Shown here piece after piece: positions 57,622 through 64,000 of a stretch of 64,000 nt of DNA (its first letter is position 1; the number at the start of each line of letters is the position of its first letter). Source of the DNA: CAYQDF01 sp964416175 (GTDB taxonomy: Bacteria; Chloroflexota; Anaerolineae; Anaerolineales; UBA4823); contig CAYQDF010000003.1 in NCBI GenBank assembly GCA_964416175.1, forward strand, positions 18,422 to 82,421, given 5' to 3'. Below the pieces are notes generated by a model. The model was not told the DNA's origin. It searched no databases and saw nothing but the letters and a program-made list of their open reading frames with translations. Position numbers and translations under genes: made by a program.

Positions 57622-58269
57622 CTAAAACAGGCGCGGCGGCTCCCGGGGGGCCTCCGGCTCAAGCATCCAGACCTGGCCGGCGGCTGCCGCCAGGAATTCC
57701 AGCAGCTCCGGGCGGTTCACGGGCATCGCCGGGCGGGCGCTGACCGCCACCGGCGCGGCGCGGTTCAGGCGGGCCAGGTGGGCGATGCAGGTGCGCAGAA
57801 GGCGCCGGCTTTCGACCGCCGGCACGCTCTCGTCGTAGAACGTCGCCAGCAGGTCCAGCACGATGGTGGGCGTTCCTGCGGCGGGCGTGTCCCTCAACAG
57901 AGCCACCAGCTGGTAGCAGGTGAAGGCGCGCGCCAGCTGGATGCGCTCCAGGACTTCCCGCAGGGACCCGGGCGAGCCGCCGGGACCTCCTCGGTCCAGG
58001 GCGCGGGCAACCGCCAGGTTCAGGGCATAGACGTCCAGGCGGTTGCCGCCGTCCAGCAGGCGCAGGGGTCCCCGCCGGGCCAGGCGGGCTGCCAGGTCGA
58101 GCAGGATCGCCCCGCCGGCGCGCGGCGCCACGACGAGCAGCAGGTTGCCGGGGATGGGATTGAGCAGCGCGGCGCGCTGCGGCTCCACAATCGCCCCCGG
58201 GATGTGTACAGTGCCCTCGATGAGCTTTGTCTGGGCTTTGTCTGGGCGCTGTCTGGGCAAGGTCTTCAT
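57622..58269 (-). CDS. RecA/Rad51-fold protein lacking Walker A
   Basis: 215 aa. The order of segments follows the RecA/RadA core: LLLVVAPRAGGAILLDLA at the P-loop position (no GKT), LRLLDGGNRLDVYALNLAVA after strand 2, LERIQLARAFTCYQLVALLR like the ARAF segment of Rad51 proteins, and PTIVLDLLATFYDES as a Walker-B-like strand. The phosphate-binding Lys is absent, so ATP hydrolysis is doubtful. Its promoter partner gene (58409) carries a RecA-like operator, so a damage-response accessory role is plausible. TATTGT lies 6 nt before the ATG. Confidence 0.65.
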   Translation of the reverse strand: MKTLPRQRPDKAQTKLIEGTVHIPGAIVEPQRAALLNPIPGNLLLVVAPRAGGAILLDLAARLARRGPLRLLDGGNRLDVYALNLAVARALDRGGPGGSPGSLREVLERIQLARAFTCYQLVALLRDTPAAGTPTIVLDLLATFYDESVPAVESRRLLRTCIAHLARLNRAAPVAVSARPAMPVNRPELLEFLAAAAGQVWMLEPEAPREPPRLF

Positions 58270-58275
58270 GCCCCT

Positions 58276-58281
58276 ACAATA
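58276..58281 (-). promoter_or_regulatory. TATTGT -10-like box of the RecA-fold gene
   Basis: TATTGT, 6 nt before the ATG at 58269; no Shine-Dalgarno; weak leaderless candidate. Confidence 0.4.
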
Positions 58282-58408
58282 GCCCAGGCGGGGCGGGAAG
58301 GCAATCCCGCCCGCAGGGGAGAGAGGGATGGGATTGGGAGTAACCGGGCGGGTGAACCAGGGGTGGGGGAGAGGGAGGCCGGGAGGAGGCAGATATGCCG
58401 GTCCCCGC

Positions 58409-58813
58409 TCACGGGAGCCAGGCGCTGAAGTCCCAGCCGGCCAGCGCCCGGCGCAGATCGGCCTTGCTCTTCAGCCCGAACTTGCGCAGGATGCTGCGCA
58501 CATGGGACTTCACGGTGGAGGGGGAGATGCCCAGCTCAGCGGCGATCTGGCGGTTGGTGCAGTCCAGGCAGATCAGCGCCGCAGCCTGCTGCTCGCGCGG
58601 CGAGAGGCGGTTCCAGCAGGCCAGGCGTCTCTCCTCCGCGTGGCGGTGGGCGAGGGCGGAGGCGAGCAGATCCTGGGCGACCTCGCCGGCCTGGCGCCTC
58701 TCCCGCGCGGCGAGCGCCTCCAGGGACCGGACCAGGTCCGGCCCGACGGGGAAGGTGAGGCGGGGAGCGGGGCGATATCCGATAGCGTGGAGGAGGCGGT
58801 CGAAGAGGGACAT
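58409..58813 (-). CDS. LuxR-type HTH regulator without receiver domain
   Basis: 134 aa. Residues 1-65 are a short N-terminal region (ALAARERRQAGEVAQDLLAS, helical). Residues 70-125 form a LuxR/GerE helix-turn-helix (LSPREQQAAALICLDCTNRQ, IAAELGISPSTVKSHVRSIL, RKFGLKSK). There is no receiver or sensor domain, so activity must be set by abundance or by a partner. It is read from a promoter with an operator between -35 and -10 and is upstream of the RecA-fold gene. Confidence 0.85.
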   Translation of the reverse strand: MSLFDRLLHAIGYRPAPRLTFPVGPDLVRSLEALAARERRQAGEVAQDLLASALAHRHAEERRLACWNRLSPREQQAAALICLDCTNRQIAAELGISPSTVKSHVRSILRKFGLKSKADLRRALAGWDFSAWLP

Positions 58814-58873
58814 GGGATGAGAGAGTAGTGAGAGGGCGATCGGTTATAGCGGCGGAGCGGATTTACAGGTATA

Positions 58874-58903
58874 ATTATAATAGAACGTATATTCTAGTGT
58901 CAA
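58874..58903 (-). promoter_or_regulatory. Promoter of the LuxR/RecA-fold genes with LexA-like operator
   Basis: Minus strand: TTGACA (58898-58903), 18-bp spacer, TATAAT (58874-58879). The spacer is the inverted repeat TAGAAC-GTAT-ATTCTA (58881-58896), one mismatch from GAAC-N4-GTTC symmetry. It has the same position and sequence type as in the recA promoter. Confidence 0.7.
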
Positions 58904-58975
58904 GGAATCTGGGGAAAGAACGAAGTGTGCCGCTCCGCGCTTCACTCTGAGCTTCGTTTGCTTCGTCCCTACACT

Positions 58976-60427
58976 TCATCCCTTAATCACAGCGACAGGC
59001 CGCAGCCGCGCCACCTTCCGGGCGATCCCCGCCCCGGCCACCGTCTCGACCACCGCATCCACGTCCTTGTAAGCCTGGGGGGCTTCCTCCGCCAGTCCGG
59101 CCAGCGATCCAGCGCGGATGTGGATGCCGCGCGCCTCCAGCTCCTGGCGCAGGTCTCCGCCCCACACGGTCTTCTTGGCCTGGCTGCGGCTCATCATCCG
59201 CCCTGCGCCGTGGCAGGTGGAGCCGAAGGAGCGCTGCATGCTGCCCTCGGTCCCGACGAGCACCCAGGAGGCGGTTCCCATGCTGCCCGGCACCAGCACC
59301 GGCTGCCCAATGGGGCGGTACTCGAGCGGCAGCCCTTCGAAACCCGGGCCGAAGGCGCGCGTGGCCCCTTTCCGGTGCACGCACACCTTGACCCGTTTGC
59401 CGTCGACTTCGTGGGTCTCGATCTTGCCCATGTTGTGGGCGATGTCGTAGACCTGGTGCAGGTGCCAGCTGGCGATCTTGCCGGCCAGGACCTCTTCGAA
59501 GGCTTTGCGGGCGAGGTGAGCCAGCACCTGCCGGTTGGCAAAGGCGTAGTTCGCCGCGGCGCGCATCGCGGCGGAATAAGCCTGCCCCTCGGGCGAGTCC
59601 AGCGGGGCGCAAACCAGCTCCCGGTCGGGTAATCTGATCCCGTAGCGCCTGACCGCCCCCTGGAAATCCCTGACATAGTCGGTGCAGATCTGGTGGCCGA
59701 AGCCGCGCGAGCCGCAGTGGATCTGCACAGCCAGGCAGCCCTCCCGCAGGCCCATCACGGCGGCGGCTTCAGGGTAGAAGACCTGGTCGATGATGTCGAC
59801 TTCGATGAAATGGTTGCCTGCGCCGAGGGTGCCGATCTGCGGCCGGCCACGCTCCTTGGCGCGCGGGCTGATCTTATCCGGGTTGGCACCGTCGAGGCAG
59901 CCGCTCTCTTCCGTGCGGCTCAGGTCCGCTTCGAAAGCGTAGCCGTGCCTGAACGCCCAGCGGCTGCCCTCCCGGCAGAGGCGGTCCAACTCCTGGTTGG
60001 TGACGCGGACAGTTCCTTTGGTCCCCACGCCGCTGGGGCAGTAGTGATTCAAGGCGTTTGCCAGGTCGGACAGATACGGCTTCGCCTCCTCGAGCTCGAT
60101 CGACGAAGCGAGCAGCCGGACGCCGCAGTTGATATCGTAGCCGATCGCTCCAGGCGAAATGACTCCATCCGGCAAGGCCGTTGCCGCCACGCCGCCGATC
60201 GGGAAGCCGTATCCCTGGTGAACATCGGGCATGACAACCACCTGCCCAACCAACCCCGGGAGGGTGGCGGCATTGGCGGCCTGCTCCAACGATTTGTCGT
60301 CTTTGATCTCCTCCAGCAGCTGCCGCGTGGCGAAAATCCGCACCGGGACGCGCATATCGGAGCGAAACGAAGTGGGGATCTCCCACTCGTATCGGTCGAC
60401 TTGCTTTAAATCGCTCAGGGTAACCAT
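58976..60427 (-). CDS. rtcB: tRNA-splicing/RNA-repair ligase RtcB
   Basis: 483 aa with GGAGGTG before the ATG. The metal and GMP-binding motifs are intact: MPDVHQGYGFPIGGVAAT, IGYDINCGVR (metal Cys), GTLGAGNHFIEVD, QIHCGSRGFGH and STCHGAGRMMSR, where the His takes up GMP. RtcB joins 2',3'-cyclic phosphate or 3'-phosphate ends to 5'-OH ends using GTP and Mn2+. In bacteria it repairs cleaved tRNA or rRNA. The archease gene 88 nt upstream encodes its activator. Confidence 0.96.
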   Translation of the reverse strand: MVTLSDLKQVDRYEWEIPTSFRSDMRVPVRIFATRQLLEEIKDDKSLEQAANAATLPGLVGQVVVMPDVHQGYGFPIGGVAATALPDGVISPGAIGYDINCGVRLLASSIELEEAKPYLSDLANALNHYCPSGVGTKGTVRVTNQELDRLCREGSRWAFRHGYAFEADLSRTEESGCLDGANPDKISPRAKERGRPQIGTLGAGNHFIEVDIIDQVFYPEAAAVMGLREGCLAVQIHCGSRGFGHQICTDYVRDFQGAVRRYGIRLPDRELVCAPLDSPEGQAYSAAMRAAANYAFANRQVLAHLARKAFEEVLAGKIASWHLHQVYDIAHNMGKIETHEVDGKRVKVCVHRKGATRAFGPGFEGLPLEYRPIGQPVLVPGSMGTASWVLVGTEGSMQRSFGSTCHGAGRMMSRSQAKKTVWGGDLRQELEARGIHIRAGSLAGLAEEAPQAYKDVDAVVETVAGAGIARKVARLRPVAVIKG

Positions 60428-60515
60428 GGCGCACCTCCTTCAAATGACGGTCGACGGAAGACGAAAGACGAACGAATTCTGTGGATATCCGCGGTCCACC
60501 CTCCTCCGTCCACGG

Positions 60516-60932
60516 TCAAACATCGAAAACAACATTCGCTTCAAAACCACTCTCAGTCCGTTTTATCTCAAGGTTATGGTAGGTGACTGCCTTGATCTCT
60601 TTCGCAAGCGACTCGATCGGAGCGCCGGAAAGGGAGGCTTCAAGGGAATCATCCGTTAAACTTAGTTCGAACTGGTCGAAAGCCAGCCTTTCGGTCTCGA
60701 GAAGGTAGAGCAACTCGGCAAGGAAATCGACCAGCAGGGTCTCGGGCTCCTGGTAAGCCAGTTTGAACCTGCACTCCAGGCGAGGCCCGGATTTCAGGCT
60801 TGCCCCTTGAAGATTATACATGCCGCGGGCTGCCTGCTCCAGCAGCGCCGCGAGGTCCGGCGCCCAGACCCTCAGCTCCCAATCCGCGGTGTGCTCGATC
60901 TCTCGAAAGCCAGCTGGCATCTCGCTTTTCAT
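60516..60932 (-). CDS. Archease, RtcB cofactor
   Basis: 138 aa. Archease signature: FREIEHTADWELRVWAPDLA, LEQAARGMYNL, LLVDFLAELLYLLETERLAF and IKAVTYHNLEIKRTESGFEA. It promotes multiple turnover and guanylylation of RtcB, sometimes widening NTP use. The ATG at 60932 sits 6 nt after TATACT, favouring a leaderless start; an ATG four codons later is the alternative. It is read with rtcB. Confidence 0.93.
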   Translation of the reverse strand: MKSEMPAGFREIEHTADWELRVWAPDLAALLEQAARGMYNLQGASLKSGPRLECRFKLAYQEPETLLVDFLAELLYLLETERLAFDQFELSLTDDSLEASLSGAPIESLAKEIKAVTYHNLEIKRTESGFEANVVFDV

Positions 60933-60938
60933 ATTATG

Positions 60939-60944
60939 AGTATA
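60939..60944 (-). promoter_or_regulatory. TATACT -10 box of archease-rtcB
   Basis: TATACT, 6 nt before the ATG at 60932; no Shine-Dalgarno; predicted leaderless. Confidence 0.6.
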
Positions 60945-61037
60945 CCAAACCGGAGATTTCGCTTTCGTGATCTCGCCCCAACGAATTGAATTGCGTGAGA
61001 ACCGGCTTCCGTGCGTATCCGCCGCTCCCCGGTGAGC

Positions 61038-61066
61038 TTGCGAGATATCCGCCTCTCCTCTATAAT
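61038..61066 (+). promoter_or_regulatory. Promoter of the FHA-domain operon
   Basis: TTGCGA (61038-61043), 17-bp spacer, TATAAT (61061-61066), which ends 6 nt before a GTG start. This is the clearest complete leaderless promoter in the window. Confidence 0.75.
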
Positions 61067-61072
61067 ACTGGC

Positions 61073-61861
61073 GTGGACCTGGGAGTATTGAAAGCGAAGC
61101 TGGACTGGCTTGAGAGCCGACTGCAGTCGATTTTCGAAGGCGGCGCTGCCCGCATCCTGTCGGTGGGGAATCTACGGGAGTTACCCGCCAGCGTGGTCAC
61201 GGCGATGCGCTCCGGTCTACAGTACGATGCGGAAGGTGTTCCCCTGGCGCCCGATATGTTCATCTTGAGGTCGTCGCCGGAGGACGCCGCGAAATTCGAG
61301 GGGAACCCGGCCATCCTGCTGGAGATCGAGTCGACGATCGAACAGGCCGGTGAAGACGCTGGCTTCAGGTTTCCCGCCAGACCGAGGGTCAGAATCGATG
61401 TTGATCCTGCCCTTCCTCCAGGGCAGTCGGAGATCCTGGTCCAAATCAGCCAGCAAAACCTGGAAGAAACAGGCCTTGTCGGATTGTCGCCAGAGGAGGT
61501 TGAAAAGCCTGGACCGCCGGGAGCCTTCCTGATCCTGGATGGTGCGCAGGTCTATCCGCTCGACCAGGCTGTGATCAACATCGGAAGGCAGGCAGACAAT
61601 CACCTTGTGATTAACGATCCACGGGTATCCAGGACCCACGCGCAGATCCGGGCGATCAAAGGACGGTTTGTGATCTTCGACCTTGAATCCTCTGGAGGGA
61701 CCTACGTTAACGGGGTGCGTACGGGGCAGAGGGCTCTCTTCCCGGGTGATGTGATCTCCCTCGCCGGCGTGTGTTTGGTTTACGGGCAGGAAACGGGTTA
61801 CCTGGCCGATCCCGATGCAGAGGGGACTCACCCCATCACGCCCTTCCCACCGAGCCCCTGA
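61073..61861 (+). CDS. FhaA-like protein: DUF3662 plus FHA domain
   Basis: 262 aa from GTG 61073, right behind its promoter; an upstream in-frame ATG at 60986 would span that promoter. The N-terminal DUF3662 (LDWLESRLQSIFEGGAAR, YDAEGVPLAPDMFILRSSPE) is as in actinobacterial FhaA, then a linker and a C-terminal FHA domain (about 165-245: INIGRQADNHLVINDPRVSR, HAQIRAIKGRFVIFDLESSG, GTYVNGVRTG) that binds phosphothreonine. In Actinobacteria FhaA works with the PknB kinase and PBP/RodA. The same neighbours seem to begin downstream here. Confidence 0.9.
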   Translation: MDLGVLKAKLDWLESRLQSIFEGGAARILSVGNLRELPASVVTAMRSGLQYDAEGVPLAPDMFILRSSPEDAAKFEGNPAILLEIESTIEQAGEDAGFRFPARPRVRIDVDPALPPGQSEILVQISQQNLEETGLVGLSPEEVEKPGPPGAFLILDGAQVYPLDQAVINIGRQADNHLVINDPRVSRTHAQIRAIKGRFVIFDLESSGGTYVNGVRTGQRALFPGDVISLAGVCLVYGQETGYLADPDAEGTHPITPFPPSP

Positions 61862-61875
61862 TCCCGGCTGTGCTC

Positions 61876-62304
61876 ATGGCTGGTATTCTGCTGCTCATCC
61901 TGCGCCTGTTGTTGGCAGCCGTACTTCTCCTGTTTCTGGGTTGGGGGTTGCTCGTCCTGTGGCAGGATCTAAAACGCCATTCAGAACTCCTGGCAGACCG
62001 GCTGATCCCACCGATCACGCTGGCTGCTAATCTCGGCGAAAGCACGCTCGAGTTTACATTCCGGACACCGGAGGTATTCATCGGGCGGGAATCCTCCTGC
62101 GATGTGCTGTTGGAAGATCTGACTGTTTCGGGGAGGCACGCCAGGCTGGCATACCTGAAGGGTCAATGGTTTGTTGAAGACCTCCAATCGCGGAACGGGA
62201 CCTTCCTGAACCGGGAGCCGGTCCTTTCGCAAGTGGTCCTGGCGGATGGTGATGAACTTCGAGTAGGCCAGGTGATCATACAGATCGCTATCGGCGACCG
62301 GTAA
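61876..62304 (+). CDS. FhaB-like membrane-anchored FHA protein
   Basis: 142 aa from ATG 61876 (a GTG two codons earlier is possible). One N-terminal helix (GILLLILRLLLAAVLLLFLG), then an FHA domain (about 60-140: FIGRESSCDVLLEDLTVSGR, HARLAYLKGQWFVEDLQSRN, GTFLNREPV). It binds phosphothreonine peptides on the cytoplasmic side. It follows the FhaA-like gene by 14 nt, as in the FhaA-FhaB-RodA clusters of Actinobacteria. Confidence 0.9.
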   Translation: MAGILLLILRLLLAAVLLLFLGWGLLVLWQDLKRHSELLADRLIPPITLAANLGESTLEFTFRTPEVFIGRESSCDVLLEDLTVSGRHARLAYLKGQWFVEDLQSRNGTFLNREPVLSQVVLADGDELRVGQVIIQIAIGDR

Positions 62305-62321
62305 ACCGGCTTCGCCGTCAG

Positions 62322-62327
62322 TATCAT
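62322..62327 (+). promoter_or_regulatory. TATCAT -10-like box of mtnP
   Basis: TATCAT, 5 nt before the ATG at 62333; no Shine-Dalgarno; leaderless candidate in the 28-nt gap after the FhaB-like gene. Confidence 0.45.
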
Positions 62328-62332
62328 CTGGC

Positions 62333-63217
62333 ATGCGTGTATTGAAAAGGAGCGCAGGCGTGGTCAAACTGGGGATCATCGGTGGTTCAGGGTTGTATGC
62401 CTTTCCGGGCCTGAAAGATGCCCGTGAACAGGTGGTGAGCTCGCCGTTCGGCGAGCCAAGCGCGCCGATCGTCACCGGCGAATTGGAAGGACAGGAGGTC
62501 GCGTTCCTAGCGCGGCATGGCATCGGGCATACTATCTCTCCTTCGGAGATCAACTACCGGGCCAACATTTTTGCCCTGAAGTCGTTAGGGGTCGAGCGGA
62601 TCGTCAGCATCAGCGCCTGTGGATCGCTGCGCGAGGATTTTGTCCCGGGCGAGATCGTCGTCCCCGATCAGCTGTTTGACTTCACCCGCGGCCGCTCCCG
62701 CACCTTCTTCGAAGATGGCCTGGTGGCGCACATCAGCGCCGCGGATCCCTTCTGCCATGACCTTTCGAAACAGGTCTACGATGCTGTGCGGGAAGTCGGC
62801 TGCGCCGTGCACAAAGGAGGAGCGTTCATCACGATCGAAGGACCTCGCTTTTCGACGAGGGTCGAATCGAACACCTTCCGTTCCTGGGGAATGTCTGTGA
62901 TCGGGATGACCACCTCCCCCGAGGCTTTCCTGGCCCGCGAGGCCGAGATCTGCTACGCCGTCATGGCGCACGTGACTGATTATGACTGCTGGCACGTCAG
63001 TTCAGAACCGGTCTCCGTAGAGATGGTGATCGAGGTGCTCCATCGGAACACAGAAGTCGCCCAGCAGGCTGTCCGAAACCTCGCCCGCAGCCTGAAGCCG
63101 CAGCGTGAGTGCCGCTGCAAGGACGCCCTGGCGTCGGCGCTGATCACTGACCCAAACCGGATCCCCCGCGAGACCCGCGAGCGATTGAGTCTCCTGGTGA
63201 GTAAATATTTAAGGTAA
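62333..63217 (+). CDS. mtnP: S-methyl-5'-thioadenosine phosphorylase
   Basis: 294 aa. PNP/MTAP fold: LGIIGGSGLYAF, FLARHGIGHTISPSEINYRA, ISACGSLREDFVPGEIVVPD, GAFITIEGPRFSTRVESNTF (phosphate and base site) and VIGMTTSPEAFLAREAEICY. It splits methylthioadenosine, a by-product of polyamine and related synthesis, to adenine and methylthioribose-1-phosphate. The ATG at 62333 adds nine residues before the core; a GTG at 62360 would be the minimal start. It sits oddly between the FHA genes and an FtsW/RodA gene. Confidence 0.93.
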   Translation: MRVLKRSAGVVKLGIIGGSGLYAFPGLKDAREQVVSSPFGEPSAPIVTGELEGQEVAFLARHGIGHTISPSEINYRANIFALKSLGVERIVSISACGSLREDFVPGEIVVPDQLFDFTRGRSRTFFEDGLVAHISAADPFCHDLSKQVYDAVREVGCAVHKGGAFITIEGPRFSTRVESNTFRSWGMSVIGMTTSPEAFLAREAEICYAVMAHVTDYDCWHVSSEPVSVEMVIEVLHRNTEVAQQAVRNLARSLKPQRECRCKDALASALITDPNRIPRETRERLSLLVSKYLR

Positions 63218-63265
63218 AGCTTATTAAGGGGATGGAGGATCGGGGGAGAAGGATTTCCCCATCTT

Positions 63266-64000
63266 GTGGATTGCCAGTTGTTCCCCGAACCCGCGCCCGT
63301 TACCCCTGACCGCATTCAAAGCCGCCTGCTCCAGCTGGCGGGCATCTTCCTGGGTCTTTATTCTCTTGCCCTGACGCTGTCGCCCGCGGTGCAGGCGAGG
63401 TCCTGGGAAGCGGCACTGCGGTGGGATCACTGGTTTGGCTACCTGGTATGGTGCCTGCTCTTTCTGCTGATTGACTGGCATACCAGACATCGCCTGCCGG
63501 CGCGCGACCCTTTTCTGATACCGGTTGCAGCGATGTTGAGCGGACTGGGGCTGCTGACGATCTGGAGGCTGGAACCAGCCTTCGGCTGGCGGCAGTCCGC
63601 CTGGCTGGCGGTCGATGCGGCAGTTCTGGTGCTCGGCACGCGCTTGCGGGACCCTCTGCAGCTTCTCCGCAAGTATAAGTACCTCTGGCTGACTGCAGGT
63701 CTGCTCCTGACAGCCCTGACATCAATCCTTGGGACAAACCCGACGACCGGCTCCAGTCCACGCCTGTGGTTGGGATGCTGCGGTGTATATTTCCAACCAT
63801 CTGAGCCGCTGAAGCTGCTGCTCGTGGTCTACTTGGCGGCGTATTTCTCCGGGCGCGGTCTCTGGCTGGTGCCATCGGCGTCAAACGCTCGCAGACCAGC
63901 GCGCCGAATGCTTCTGCCTCTGCTTGCCCCGACGGTGATCATGCTCTGTCTCACTTTGCTCCTGCTACTCGTGCAGCGCGACCTGGGGACAGCTGTGATT
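63266..64000 (+). CDS. FtsW/RodA family SEDS protein, 3' end outside window
   Basis: Open frame from a GTG at 63266 to the window edge (245 residues visible). Hydrophobic helices include LAGIFLGLYSLALTL, FGYLVWCLLFLLID, DPFLIPVAAMLSGLGLLTIW, YLWLTAGLLLTALTSIL and LLPLLAPTVIMLCLTLLLLL, and the SEDS motifs FQPSEPLKLLLVVYLAAYFS and LVQRDLGTAVI are plain. SEDS proteins polymerise peptidoglycan glycan chains with a PBP partner. With the FHA genes upstream it fits the start of a RodA-PBP-PknB region. The GTG start is chosen because the frame before it contains no better start. Confidence 0.85.
   Translation, partial: MDCQLFPEPAPVTPDRIQSRLLQLAGIFLGLYSLALTLSPAVQARSWEAALRWDHWFGYLVWCLLFLLIDWHTRHRLPARDPFLIPVAAMLSGLGLLTIWRLEPAFGWRQSAWLAVDAAVLVLGTRLRDPLQLLRKYKYLWLTAGLLLTALTSILGTNPTTGSSPRLWLGCCGVYFQPSEPLKLLLVVYLAAYFSGRGLWLVPSASNARRPARRMLLPLLAPTVIMLCLTLLLLLVQRDLGTAVI

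Overview
The window looks like a draft-assembly contig (two 10-N gaps) from an anaerobic member of the Chloroflexota, most likely Anaerolineae. The inference rests on gene content, not on a marker tree: a single-chain pyruvate:ferredoxin oxidoreductase beside a dihydroorotate-dehydrogenase-like protein, an FhaA/FhaB/FtsW-type cell-envelope cluster, many secreted proteins with Thr/Pro linkers, a GlmL/MutL-like ATPase in a membrane-protein operon, a bacterial Elp3, and GC-rich DNA with AT-rich promoters. No rRNA, tRNA, CRISPR array, phage or insertion sequence was seen.

Layout. 1-5720: metG (interrupted by a gap), sixA, a CAP/LysM surface protein, pncC and uvrC. 6000-12650: a surface island with a secreted protein, a gingipain-like C25 peptidase, an LPSTG-anchored Thr/Pro stalk protein and its sortase, then a secreted CAP protein read the other way behind a cyclic-di-GMP-I riboswitch. 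12800-15880: cobalamin riboswitch and btuFCD. 15880-28140: hybrid histidine kinase, elp3, methyltransferase, phosphoesterase, DUF4349 lipoprotein, a decayed yefM/yoeB locus, rsmG, recF, def and a cNMP-binding/PH-like membrane protein. 28270-37150: phosphohexomutase, an LPDTG protein and a seven-gene, almost gapless operon of membrane proteins with an ASKHA ATPase. 37400-42050: PFOR and DHOD-like protein. 42190-42940: rpsU-infA behind a structured terminator-bearing leader. 43000-52700: HAD phosphatase, cystathionine synthase/lyase family enzyme, heterodimeric ABC exporter, beta-propeller protein and M23 peptidase. 52770-58900: recA, a lipoprotein, ahcY with a PfkB kinase (SAH and adenosine recycling) and a small operon with a LuxR-type HTH and a RecA-fold protein lacking Walker A. 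58976-64000: rtcB-archease, two FHA proteins, mtnP and the start of an FtsW/RodA gene.

Themes. (1) About a dozen genes have a -10 hexamer 5-9 nt before the start codon and no Shine-Dalgarno, implying frequent leaderless transcripts. (2) One sortase and two or three sorting signals suggest covalent surface display. (3) recA and the 58.4-58.9 kb operon share an AGAAC-N4-RTKCT operator between -35 and -10, suggesting co-regulation by a LexA-type repressor. (4) The best candidates for an undescribed system are the 30.4-37.1 kb operon and the rpsU leader RNA, whose 5' end is complementary to the loop of its own terminator.
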